7,133 nucleotides of DNA from Anaerolineaceae bacterium (GCA_003532515.1 DOEX01000214.1:1-7133), one strand, 5' to 3'; counted from the first letter of the stretch, positions 1-6,723 are shown. Numbers and translations are program-made. The notes: generated from the letters alone by a model not told the origin.

Positions 1-2
1 GG

Positions 3-734
3 CGCCAAACAGACCAGGAGCTAAATCTGGCACGCAGGATCCAAAAGACCTTCCTTCCGGAAAAGTTACCAGAAATTCCTGGCTATCAATTGGCAGTTGA
101 GTGGCAAACTGCTCGCCAGGTGGGTGGTGATTTTTACGACGTTATTTCCTTCGATGACGGCAAAATTGGGATGATCATTGCTGATGTGTCTGACAAGGGG
201 CTGCCAGCCTCTCTCTACATGACGGTATCCCGTACGCTTTTGAGAGCAGTTTCGAGGGAGTTTTCATCGCCTGCGCGAGCTTTAGAGCGGGTTAATCAAT
301 TATTACAATTGGACTCTACTCAATCGTTTTTCGTCACCTTAATTTACATGATCCTGGATACAAAAAGCGGTGAGTTGACCTATTCCATTGCGGGTCACAA
401 CCCACCATATGTTCTCGACCCAGACAAAAAATCCGCTACCCAGCTACCAAAAGGTGGAATTGCCTTGGGGCTGCTTGAGCCCATTACATTGGTTGATGTC
501 AAGTTGAAACTTGAGCTCGGTCAGTCCATTGTGCTTTTCACTGACGGTGTCAGTGAGCCAACTGATCAGGGAGGGCAGGAATACGGGCAAAATCGACTCC
601 ACACAATTCTCCCTTCCATTACAGATCTCCACCCTTCAGATATGATTTCAGAAATTCTTAAAGACCTGGAAGACTTCCAGGGAGGCGACTTTTTTGAGGA
701 TGATCGTACTCTTCTGATTCTGAAACGCAACTGA
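3..734 (+). CDS. RsbU/SpoIIE-type PP2C serine phosphatase, C-terminal part (5' truncated by window edge)
   Basis: Metal-dependent serine/threonine phosphatase of the SpoIIE/RsbU (PPM) family; such enzymes usually dephosphorylate an anti-sigma antagonist or act in a partner-switching pathway. The frame is open from the left edge, so the real start is upstream. A TTG at 90 would give a complete-looking 214-residue ORF, but the codons before it already encode the family's typical linker helix (LARRIQKTFLP, about nt 27-59), so 90 is not the start. All metal-ligand motifs of the family are visible: GGDFYD (nt 123-140), ADVSDKG (nt 180-200), AGHNPPY (nt 390-410), FTDG (nt 537-548) and the terminal DDR (nt 699-707). 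The domain therefore looks catalytically intact. The missing N-terminus probably holds a sensor (GAF, PAS, HAMP or response-regulator receiver), which cannot be seen here. The stop at 732-734 lies 2 bp from the stop of the convergent gene. The substrate is unknown. Confidence 0.93.
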   Translation, partial: RQTDQELNLARRIQKTFLPEKLPEIPGYQLAVEWQTARQVGGDFYDVISFDDGKIGMIIADVSDKGLPASLYMTVSRTLLRAVSREFSSPARALERVNQLLQLDSTQSFFVTLIYMILDTKSGELTYSIAGHNPPYVLDPDKKSATQLPKGGIALGLLEPITLVDVKLKLELGQSIVLFTDGVSEPTDQGGQEYGQNRLHTILPSITDLHPSDMISEILKDLEDFQGGDFFEDDRTLLILKRN

Positions 735-736
735 TT

Positions 737-2437
737 TTAATGACAGACCAACACAGGGACAGGGCTTAGTTCAAGAACGCGGTCAACGTTCGAGCTGAAT
801 ATCCGCCCGAGCAAACCTGTACTTCGATATCCACCAATCATCACCGTTGAGATAGAGTTTTCTTCAATCATATTGACCAGGCTTTCGTCCAATTGACTAG
901 AAGAAATTGAAACTGTTTGAAAATCCAGATTAACTTCACTCAGGTAATCTCCTGCGAAACTGAGGGCTGTCTCGCTGGATTTGCCGTCTTTTTCAGGCAT
1001 GACAATGAACAAGCCGCAATCATAACGGGCAGCATAGTAGGCTGCGATGTAAAAGGCTTCCCGACCTTTCTCGCCTTCATCAAAAATCAGCAAGATGCGG
1101 CTCACCGGCATCACGGCTTCTTTGACAAACATCACAGGTCGGCGGCTGTTCTGTAATAAGGTGATGATTCCCGAACTCAGGCGGTCAAACACAGAACCTC
1201 CAGGTGGGTAGCTGAGTTTCACAATCATCACATCGGTTAGAAGACTATATTCCTGCAAGGCTTTGCTGATATTCCCCGAGACTTTTATAAAGCGTCCTTT
1301 CATCTGGCGCTCGTTGAGCCGTTGATAATAAGTTGTCTCCAGCTCTGCTTCAGTTTCAGATGTTGCCAGGTCAGTTTCAGCTTTCACGTGCAAACCGATA
1401 ATGTTTCCATCACTACAGCGGTTCATGACCATAGCTTGTTGCTGTGCCAACAGTTCGGGGTCGGAATGGCTCACGCCAACCAGGATATCCCTAAAGAGAC
1501 AATCAGAATAACCCCCCGTCGGGCCCATCGCAAGATTATCCAGTTCACGGTCAGCTGCCGTGCCAACGGTTTTTGTCTGCTTGCCTTCCTGGCTGGCAAC
1601 AAAGTCAACAACATTTTCGGTCTTGAAAGTGGTTCCATGCTCTTCGAGTAATGCCTGCTGCTTATCCAACACCCACAAGTACAGATCATTAATCGTAAAC
1701 TCAGGGAATTCATAGCGAAGTCCCGAGTCCTCAATGATTCTGACTACCGGTGTGTAGATATGGTCGTACCAATCAAGAGCGGCTTCATCAAAGCTCACTT
1801 CACGGTTCTGCTCGATACCCATGTAATATTGGTGGACATGGATGTGCTCGCTTAATAGGGGGTAATTTTCAATTCGGTTCAAGCTTAGATCGATACCAGG
1901 CAAAATTCTGTCGAGATGAGTGTCTTCCAGGAAATCAGCCAGCGCAGCTTTCTCGACCAACTCTTCCAGTGTGAAAGAACTGGACAGGGGTACCTTTGTC
2001 CTTACCTCGGTGACATATGCCTCGATACTGTCTAAACCCATTTCCTTGGCGATGGAGATGCGGTGGTTTCCATCCATGACAAAATATGCTTCACCGATTT
2101 TGTAAAGGGACACCGGAGGTACACCAGCTGTGAAGGGGCTGGTCATGGCTGCTTTTACATTCGCCCATCTTGAACTGTCACCGTCACTCAAAGGTCGGAA
2201 GTTACGGTTAAAGTCGGAGGTGCGGTTGACACTTCCAATGATATTTTTTAAAGGCACTTGCTGTAAGCCAATGTTTGTCTGACTGACTGCCCGCAGTTTA
2301 GAGGAGACTTCATCATAAGCCATCAGGTCCAAGGATTCGCCGCGTATACCCGCCCAAAAGCGTTCCAGAGCTGCTTTACTGCGCAGTCGGTGAAAGTCAT
2401 CCAAGGCTTTTCGGTAGGCTTGTCGGTCTTCATGCAT
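737..2437 (-). CDS. ParB/sulfiredoxin-like domain fused to two universal stress (Usp) domains
   Basis: A 566-residue soluble protein with no signal peptide or membrane segment. Residues about 58-145 form a ParB/Srx-like N-terminal domain, with DGNHR at 122-126 followed by an IAKEMGL helix, aligning with AGERR...AAKIAGL in ParB. Residues about 150-268 are a mostly helical segment rich in aromatic and acidic residues (WYDHIYTPVV at 223-232, DLYLWVL at 251-257) that I cannot name. A polar linker (about 270-312) leads to two Usp-like alpha/beta domains, at about 316-439 (ends RRPVMFV) and 445-565 (ends PVPVLV). The second Usp domain has only part of the ATP-binding glycine signature, so nucleotide binding is uncertain. 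The ATG at 2437 is preceded by AAAGGAG (2458-2452), spaced 14 nt, which is rather long but the best available start. A candidate promoter lies at 2509-2480. Usp proteins generally act in stress survival, and ParB/Srx-fold proteins can bind or hydrolyse nucleotides. A regulatory or nucleotide-sensing role is inference; the reaction, if any, is unknown. Confidence 0.85.
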   Translation of the reverse strand: MHEDRQAYRKALDDFHRLRSKAALERFWAGIRGESLDLMAYDEVSSKLRAVSQTNIGLQQVPLKNIIGSVNRTSDFNRNFRPLSDGDSSRWANVKAAMTSPFTAGVPPVSLYKIGEAYFVMDGNHRISIAKEMGLDSIEAYVTEVRTKVPLSSSFTLEELVEKAALADFLEDTHLDRILPGIDLSLNRIENYPLLSEHIHVHQYYMGIEQNREVSFDEAALDWYDHIYTPVVRIIEDSGLRYEFPEFTINDLYLWVLDKQQALLEEHGTTFKTENVVDFVASQEGKQTKTVGTAADRELDNLAMGPTGGYSDCLFRDILVGVSHSDPELLAQQQAMVMNRCSDGNIIGLHVKAETDLATSETEAELETTYYQRLNERQMKGRFIKVSGNISKALQEYSLLTDVMIVKLSYPPGGSVFDRLSSGIITLLQNSRRPVMFVKEAVMPVSRILLIFDEGEKGREAFYIAAYYAARYDCGLFIVMPEKDGKSSETALSFAGDYLSEVNLDFQTVSISSSQLDESLVNMIEENSISTVMIGGYRSTGLLGRIFSSNVDRVLELSPVPVLVCH

Positions 2438-2479
2438 AATAGATAATTTTACTCCTTTGCTGTAACACTATGACTCTAC

Positions 2480-2509
2480 ATTATTGGAATTCAGCGTGGT
2501 TTTAATCAA
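2480..2509 (-). promoter_or_regulatory. Candidate sigma-70-type promoter for the ParB-like/Usp fusion gene
   Basis: Read on the minus strand, TTGATT (2509-2504) and AATAAT (2485-2480) are separated by 18 bp. They match the -35 and -10 consensus at 4 of 6 and 5 of 6 positions. Transcription would start near 2473, giving a leader of about 35 nt that contains the AAAGGAG ribosome-binding site. The -35 element overlaps the left arm of an inverted repeat. Predicted by eye only. Confidence 0.4.
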
Positions 2510-2547
2510 TTTATGGAGAAAAGGTTTGTTGTAAACTGCCATAAATT
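2508..2547. repeat. 9-bp perfect inverted repeat in the divergent intergenic region (possible operator)
   Basis: AATTTATGG at 2508-2516 is the exact reverse complement of CCATAAATT at 2539-2547, with 22 bp between them. A smaller inverted pair, GTTT/AAAC (2524-2527 and 2533-2536), lies inside the spacer. The left arm overlaps the predicted leftward -35 element, and the right arm lies about 40 bp upstream of the rightward -10. This is a sensible position for a regulator that controls one or both divergent units. There is no T-tract, so it is not a terminator. The function is inferred from position only. Confidence 0.45.
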
Positions 2548-2584
2548 AAGCGAACATTGAATGGCAAAAAATAGGTGGGTTCCA

Positions 2585-2593
2585 TGCTATAAT
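2585..2593 (+). promoter_or_regulatory. Extended -10 promoter for the kinase-parA-parB operon
   Basis: TGCTATAAT is a perfect extended -10 (TGn plus consensus TATAAT). No good -35 is present at the usual distance (TTGAAT at 2557-2562 is 25 bp away), which is acceptable for extended -10 promoters. Transcription should begin near 2600, only about 18 nt before the ATG at 2618. As every rightward gene is tightly packed, this is probably the main promoter of the whole unit visible to the right. Confidence 0.6.
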
Positions 2594-2617
2594 TTTTTAT
2601 TCTGAAAGATTAAAAAA

Positions 2618-3478
2618 ATGACATTAATGAGAAAACTGACCACCTTGAAACCAATCGATTACCTGCTGATAGGACATGTTACCTCTGATCTGCAAAGCGA
2701 TGGGTCTGGCAAACTTGGAGGTACAGCCAGTTACTCTGGTCTTACCGCAAACATGCTAGGGCACACTGTTGGTTTGGTCAGCAGTTTTGGTGACGATATT
2801 GACCTCTCAGCCCTCTCCCCACTCCAGATTTTTAACGCTGAAAAGGGGCAGACCACCTGCTTCAAAAACATTGCCACACCATCTGGAAGGCAACAATATT
2901 GCTATCAACGTGCCTCGACCTTGAGCGCGAAAAATGTGCCGGCTGCCTGGCGTATCGCCCCAATTGTCCACCTTGGACCGATTGCTGGTGAGATCGATCC
3001 TGACCTGTTTGATGCTTTTCCTGATAGTCTGTTATGCTGCACACCCCAGGGCATGCTTCGGCACATCTCTGATGATGGCAAAGTCACCTTCCATGATCTG
3101 CCAAACAAAGAAATACTTCTTCCTAAAGCCGATGTGGTGGTGCTTTCGAATGAAGATCTGCAAGGTGATGAGCAGTTGATCGAAGAGTATGCCAGGCTGT
3201 GTGAATTGCTGGTTGTGACAGAAAACAAGGAAGGTGCAAGGGTATACTGGAAGCAAGAAATGCGGAAATTCAACGCGCCTCTGAAAGAATCAGTGGACGA
3301 AACTGGTTCCGGTGATATTTTTGCCGCCTGCTTTTTTCATCATTATCATGCGAGCGGTAATCCCTGGAAGGCAGCCCATTTTGCGGTGGAACTCTCAGCG
3401 AATTCAGTTACGCGGTATTACCTGGAGAGTGTCCCAAATCCGGAAGAAATAAAACTTATGAAGATGCAGGCTATCTGA
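2618..3478 (+). CDS. PfkB-family (ribokinase-like) carbohydrate or nucleoside kinase
   Basis: A cytoplasmic small-molecule kinase of the PfkB/ribokinase family, 286 residues, close to the usual length of about 300. It would phosphorylate a sugar or nucleoside hydroxyl with ATP; the substrate cannot be read from sequence. The N-terminal strand IDYLLIGHVTSD (13-24) leads to the glycine-rich motif 1 GGTASYSGLTANMLG (34-48). The C-terminal signature is DETGSGD (227-233), where D233 is the expected catalytic base and GSG forms the anion hole (usual form DTxGAGD). VVLSNEDL (174-181) and VTENKEGARVY (200-210) match the typical strands before the ATP site, but the latter departs from the common TxGxxG pattern. 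There is no clear Shine-Dalgarno before the ATG at 2618, only GAAAG at 2604-2608. An ATG at 2627 is an alternative start, with no better site. The gene heads the rightward operon, and parA begins 9 bp after its stop. Confidence 0.85.
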   Translation: MTLMRKLTTLKPIDYLLIGHVTSDLQSDGSGKLGGTASYSGLTANMLGHTVGLVSSFGDDIDLSALSPLQIFNAEKGQTTCFKNIATPSGRQQYCYQRASTLSAKNVPAAWRIAPIVHLGPIAGEIDPDLFDAFPDSLLCCTPQGMLRHISDDGKVTFHDLPNKEILLPKADVVVLSNEDLQGDEQLIEEYARLCELLVVTENKEGARVYWKQEMRKFNAPLKESVDETGSGDIFAACFFHHYHASGNPWKAAHFAVELSANSVTRYYLESVPNPEEIKLMKMQAI

Positions 3479-3487
3479 AAATTGAGC

Positions 3488-4279
3488 ATGGGAAAGATTT
3501 ACACGATCGTTAATCAAAAAGGTGGCGTTGGCAAAACTACAACCACCATCAATCTGGGTGCTTTCCTGGGTATGTTTGGGCAAAAAGTATGTCTGGTCGA
3601 TCTTGATCCGCAAGGCAACGCCACATCATGCCTGGGAGTCGACCACAACAAAGTTCAGAACGGTACCTACGAAGTATTGATCGGTGAAAAACGAGCCAGT
3701 GAGACTCTCCTGCGGAACAGCACGTTCAAACTGGATCTTATTCCATCTACCCCCAACCTGTCTGGAGCGGAAATCGAATTGATTGACATGTCAGCCCGCG
3801 ACCGCATGTTAAGAGAGCGATTGGAAAGTATCAAGGATCGTTACGATTACATCCTGGTGGATTGCCCGCCCTCGCTGGGTCTGCTGACACTCAATGGGCT
3901 GCTTGCTGCAGAAGATGGCATTATCATTCCGGTTCAATCGGAATATCTGGCACTGGAGGGTCTTGGGCAACTCACTCGTACCCTCGACCGCATCAAGGGC
4001 AACCTTTTCCCGGAACTGAAGATCAGAGGCGTCTTGCTCACAATGTATGACAGCCGGACTAATCTTTCCTCCGATGTTAAAGCTGAAGTGCAAAAGTTCT
4101 TCCCCTCAAAAGTATTTGAGAGTTTCATTCCACGCAGCATTCGACTTGCCGAAGCACCTTCTTTTGGCATGCCGATCTCGGTTTATGCCCCCAGGTCTTC
4201 TGGGGCGCAGGCTTATCGTGAGCTGGCATTGGAAGTATTAAAAGGCGATGGGGTCGAAATTGACCTTGGTCAGGAGTAA
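3488..4279 (+). CDS. parA: ParA/Soj chromosome-partitioning ATPase
   Basis: Deviant Walker-type ATPase that binds DNA non-specifically as an ATP dimer and works with ParB to segregate replicated origins. At 263 residues it is the short Soj-type form, without the N-terminal helix-turn-helix of plasmid type Ia ParA. Visible motifs (numbered from the ATG at 3488): deviant Walker A KGGVGKTT at 11-18, with signature lysine K11 and K16; Walker A' VDLDPQGN at 37-44; Walker B ILVDCPPSLG at 122-131; and a PVQSEYLALEG segment at 148-158, all typical. An in-frame TTG at 3482 would add two residues. I prefer the ATG because the family usually begins MGKI just before the first strand and neither start has a strong ribosome-binding site. 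The gene follows the kinase by 9 bp and its end supplies the ribosome-binding site of parB. Confidence 0.95.
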   Translation: MGKIYTIVNQKGGVGKTTTTINLGAFLGMFGQKVCLVDLDPQGNATSCLGVDHNKVQNGTYEVLIGEKRASETLLRNSTFKLDLIPSTPNLSGAEIELIDMSARDRMLRERLESIKDRYDYILVDCPPSLGLLTLNGLLAAEDGIIIPVQSEYLALEGLGQLTRTLDRIKGNLFPELKIRGVLLTMYDSRTNLSSDVKAEVQKFFPSKVFESFIPRSIRLAEAPSFGMPISVYAPRSSGAQAYRELALEVLKGDGVEIDLGQE

Positions 4280-4282
4280 ATT

Positions 4283-5149
4283 ATGGCAAAGAAAAGTGGT
4301 TTAGGACGCGGTTTGGATGCCCTGATCCCTGGTTGGGAAGAAACACCAGTTTCAGTACCGGGAGACCAGGTAGTGCAGGTTCCAATTGCCAATATTGGCC
4401 CCAACCCTCATCAACCGCGTAAACAATTCGATAACGAAGCGCTTGATGACCTGGCAAGTTCGATTCGTGAACACGGTATCATTCAACCGCTCATTCTGAT
4501 CCCAGGTGAAGAAGCCAATTACTATACCCTCATCGCTGGTGAACGCCGCCTTAGAGCAGCAAAAATTGCTGGTCTGAGTGAAGTTCCGGCGATCATACGT
4601 AGTGCGACCGAACTGCAGCAACTGGAGTTTGCCATCATCGAAAACGTCCAGCGCGAAGACCTCAACCCACTTGAAAGAGCCCGCGCTTATCAAAATCTTC
4701 TCGACGGCTTTTCACTCACACACGAAGAGATTGCCAGGCAAGTCGGAAAAAGCCGGGTGTCAGTCACAAATACGCTGCGCTTGCTCAATTTACCCCCCAT
4801 TGCACAGAAAGCTCTTCTGAATTCTGAAATCACCGAGGGGCACGCCCGAGCTTTACTGGGGTTGCCCAATGATCGTTCCATAGAATCCGCCCTCGATTCG
4901 GTTGTTTCGCTGAATCTGAACGTTCGCCAAACTGAAGCATTAGTCAGCAAATTGGCAGGCAAGTCACCCCGCCCCATCAACCCAACCCCACGCTCGCCGG
5001 AAATTGAAGACCTGGAAAACAAACTCAGACAATTCTTTCACACCAAAGTAAACCTAAACAAAGGAACGCGGGGAGGTACGATAAGCATTTCTTTCTATTC
5101 TGACGAAGAATTGAATGCCATTCTTGATTCGTTAGGAATCAATGAGTAA
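4283..5149 (+). CDS. parB: ParB/Spo0J chromosome-partitioning protein (CTP-dependent parS clamp)
   Basis: Binds parS near the origin, loads as a CTP-dependent sliding clamp and stimulates the ParA ATPase. 288 residues, normal for chromosomal ParB. Domains in order: N-terminal ParA-contact peptide GLGRGLDALIP (6-16); ParB/Srx N-terminal domain with NPHQPRKQFD (41-50), CTP-site GERRLRAA (86-93) and ENVQRED (120-126); central helix-turn-helix about LTHEEIARQVGKSRVSVTNTLRLL (145-168) with the parS-reading region following; a proline-rich linker (about 226-239); and a C-terminal dimerisation domain (about 240-288). All key motifs are intact. AGGAG at 4272-4276, inside the last codons of parA, lies 6 nt before the ATG, so the two genes are translationally coupled. 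The last 8 bp overlap the next gene. No convincing parS was found in the window. Confidence 0.96.
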   Translation: MAKKSGLGRGLDALIPGWEETPVSVPGDQVVQVPIANIGPNPHQPRKQFDNEALDDLASSIREHGIIQPLILIPGEEANYYTLIAGERRLRAAKIAGLSEVPAIIRSATELQQLEFAIIENVQREDLNPLERARAYQNLLDGFSLTHEEIARQVGKSRVSVTNTLRLLNLPPIAQKALLNSEITEGHARALLGLPNDRSIESALDSVVSLNLNVRQTEALVSKLAGKSPRPINPTPRSPEIEDLENKLRQFFHTKVNLNKGTRGGTISISFYSDEELNAILDSLGINE

Positions 5150-6719
5150 AACTACTCTATTTGCCAACCTAAATATCCCTTCCAAGCACTCACAACGGCT
5201 AAATTCCCTGCTCGTCGAAGACGCAAAAATTAGTTTTTTAGGCGATCTGGACCAAGCCCGGATGAACGCATCTAATCCCATGACTGAGATCGATTTAGGC
5301 GGTAAAACTGTCTTACCCGGATTATGTGACTTCCATTTGCACCTGGCAAATACCGCAGAAAAGCTTGACGCAGTCGATTGTGAAACTGACAGTCTCCAGG
5401 AGTGTCTGGATCGGGTTGCTCTCAAAGCCCAAAATTCACCTGCCGGCGAGTGGATCATTGGCTATGGCTGGAACCACAATGCCTGGGAGCCGGCTGAATA
5501 TGGAACGGCGTCCCAACTGGATGCCATCAGCAATCAACACCCGGTCTTTTTGCACGCGAAATCGCTGCATGCCGCCTGGGTCAACATAATCGCCATGCGC
5601 ATCGCAGGGATCGATCGAAACATGCCAGACCCTGAAGGTGGCCTGATTTTGCGTGATCCAAGTGGAGAGCCTACTGGCATCTTGCTGGAGAATGCTGCTT
5701 TTCTTGCTTCTGACCTTCTACCCAAACCAAGTGCTGAACAGACTGCTAAAAAAATCCTGAAGGCGCAAGCTTTTTTTCACAGCCTGGGGCTGACATCAGT
5801 TCACGATTTCGACCGTTTTGAGTCAGCCGAAGCATTATTAAGATTGGCTGATCAAGGTCTGTTGAAACTAAGGGTTAGCAAGAACCTGCCTTCCGAAGAG
5901 GTTGAGCGAGTGATCGAGGAAAATTGGCGCGAGAAACTAACCCGCCCGCCCTTTATCCGACCTGGATGGTTAAAAGTTTTCGCTGATGGTGCCTTGGGCC
6001 CTCAAAGCGCAGCCATGCTGGAGCCGTATGAAGGCTCTACAAACAAGGGCATGCTTCTTCTGAATGCAGCTGATCTTGCCAAGCTGGGGATCAAGGCAGC
6101 CCTTGCTGGATGGCCGCTTTCGGTGCACGCCATTGGCGACCGGGCGGTTAGAGAGGTTTTAGACGGCTACAGTTTGCTCAGGCAAATGGAACTGGAACAC
6201 CATTTAACACCGTTACCTCAGCGGATTGAACATGTCCAGATCATCCATCCTGACGACATGCAGCGCATGCGCGAACTTGGCATAATCGCCTCAGTGCAGC
6301 CAATTCACGCCGCCTCGGATATGTTCACTGCTGATCATTACTGGGGAAAGCGCTGTGAACACGCTTACGCCTATCAGAGCCTGCTTTCCTATGGGATTGA
6401 TGTGCGCTTTGGCTCGGATGCGCCGGTCGAAAGTCCAGATCCATTTCTGGGAATTCATGCTTCGGTTACCCGCCAACGCCAAAACGGGCAGCCCAACCCA
6501 CAAGGTTGGTATCCCCAACAGCGCGTAACACTTCAGCAGGCAATCGATGCCTACACGCAACCGTTACCTGGAAATGGAAAAACAGCTCTGTTGGAGAAAG
6601 GTATGCCAGCGGATTTTATCGTGCTTGACCAAGATCCTTTCCAGATTGACCCCGGTGAGTTGGCTGAGCTTAAGCCCTGCATGACCGTGGTTGCTGGCGA
6701 AGTAGTCTTCAGCAGGTGA
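5142..6719 (+). CDS. YtcJ-like metal-dependent amidohydrolase (amidohydrolase family 3)
   Basis: Cytoplasmic metal-dependent hydrolase of the amidohydrolase superfamily, in the group containing YtcJ and N-substituted formamide deformylase. The 525 residues match the family length. Visible signatures: metal-binding HxH at 65-67 in LPGLCDFHLH; the SLHAAWVN segment near residue 145; KVFADGALGPQSA starting at K278, the usual position of a metal-proximal lysine; HAIGDRAV with H329; RIEHVQ with H364; and FGSDAP with D426, the conserved aspartate. The C-terminus returns to the small beta-sandwich (GMPADFIVLDQDP). All expected metal ligands are present, so it should be active, but the substrate (an amide, formamide or cyclic amide) cannot be predicted. 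Its ATG lies inside the end of parB (8-bp overlap) with AGGA at 5134-5137, indicating coupled translation. A7 (5748-5754) and T7 (5771-5777) runs occur without breaking the frame. Confidence 0.92.
   Translation: MSKTTLFANLNIPSKHSQRLNSLLVEDAKISFLGDLDQARMNASNPMTEIDLGGKTVLPGLCDFHLHLANTAEKLDAVDCETDSLQECLDRVALKAQNSPAGEWIIGYGWNHNAWEPAEYGTASQLDAISNQHPVFLHAKSLHAAWVNIIAMRIAGIDRNMPDPEGGLILRDPSGEPTGILLENAAFLASDLLPKPSAEQTAKKILKAQAFFHSLGLTSVHDFDRFESAEALLRLADQGLLKLRVSKNLPSEEVERVIEENWREKLTRPPFIRPGWLKVFADGALGPQSAAMLEPYEGSTNKGMLLLNAADLAKLGIKAALAGWPLSVHAIGDRAVREVLDGYSLLRQMELEHHLTPLPQRIEHVQIIHPDDMQRMRELGIIASVQPIHAASDMFTADHYWGKRCEHAYAYQSLLSYGIDVRFGSDAPVESPDPFLGIHASVTRQRQNGQPNPQGWYPQQRVTLQQAIDAYTQPLPGNGKTALLEKGMPADFIVLDQDPFQIDPGELAELKPCMTVVAGEVVFSR
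6714..6719 (+). promoter_or_regulatory. Ribosome-binding site that sets the TTG start at 6724
   Basis: AGGTGA overlaps the last codons and stop of the amidohydrolase gene. It matches the 3' part of the consensus AGGAGGTGA and leaves 4 nt before TTG 6724, a suitable distance for that register. It supports a non-ATG start for the downstream partial gene. Confidence 0.5.
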
Positions 6720-6723
6720 GCAG

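Noticed and set aside
90..92. TTG at 90 as the start of the phosphatase
   Set aside because: Upstream in-frame codons from nt 3 encode the conserved RsbU linker helix, so the gene enters from outside the window.
775..791. GAACG/CGTTC inverted repeat just past the phosphatase stop, as a terminator
   Set aside because: Five-base-pair stem without a T-tract, and located inside the convergent coding sequence.
1322..1651. 109-codon open frame on the + strand opposite the Usp fusion gene
   Set aside because: It lies wholly antisense to a well-supported coding region, gives a cysteine- and phenylalanine-rich protein without recognisable motifs, and has no ribosome-binding site.
2905..3273. 122-codon open frame on the - strand opposite the PfkB kinase
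   Set aside because: Serine-rich low-information translation, antisense to motif-bearing PfkB sequence; a shadow frame.
4352..5022. Two antisense open frames (4352-4693 and 4690-5022) opposite parB
   Set aside because: ParB is supported by complete domain motifs along this whole stretch; the antisense products show no domain features.
5548..5563. parS-like 16-mer TTTTGCACGCGAAATC
   Set aside because: Only 11 of 16 match to the consensus with an imperfect core, inside the amidohydrolase coding region; within chance expectation for a 7-kb window.
5748..5777. A7 and T7 homopolymer runs as possible programmed frameshift sites in the amidohydrolase
   Set aside because: The main frame continues intact through all family motifs, and I saw no stimulatory structure or useful alternative frame.
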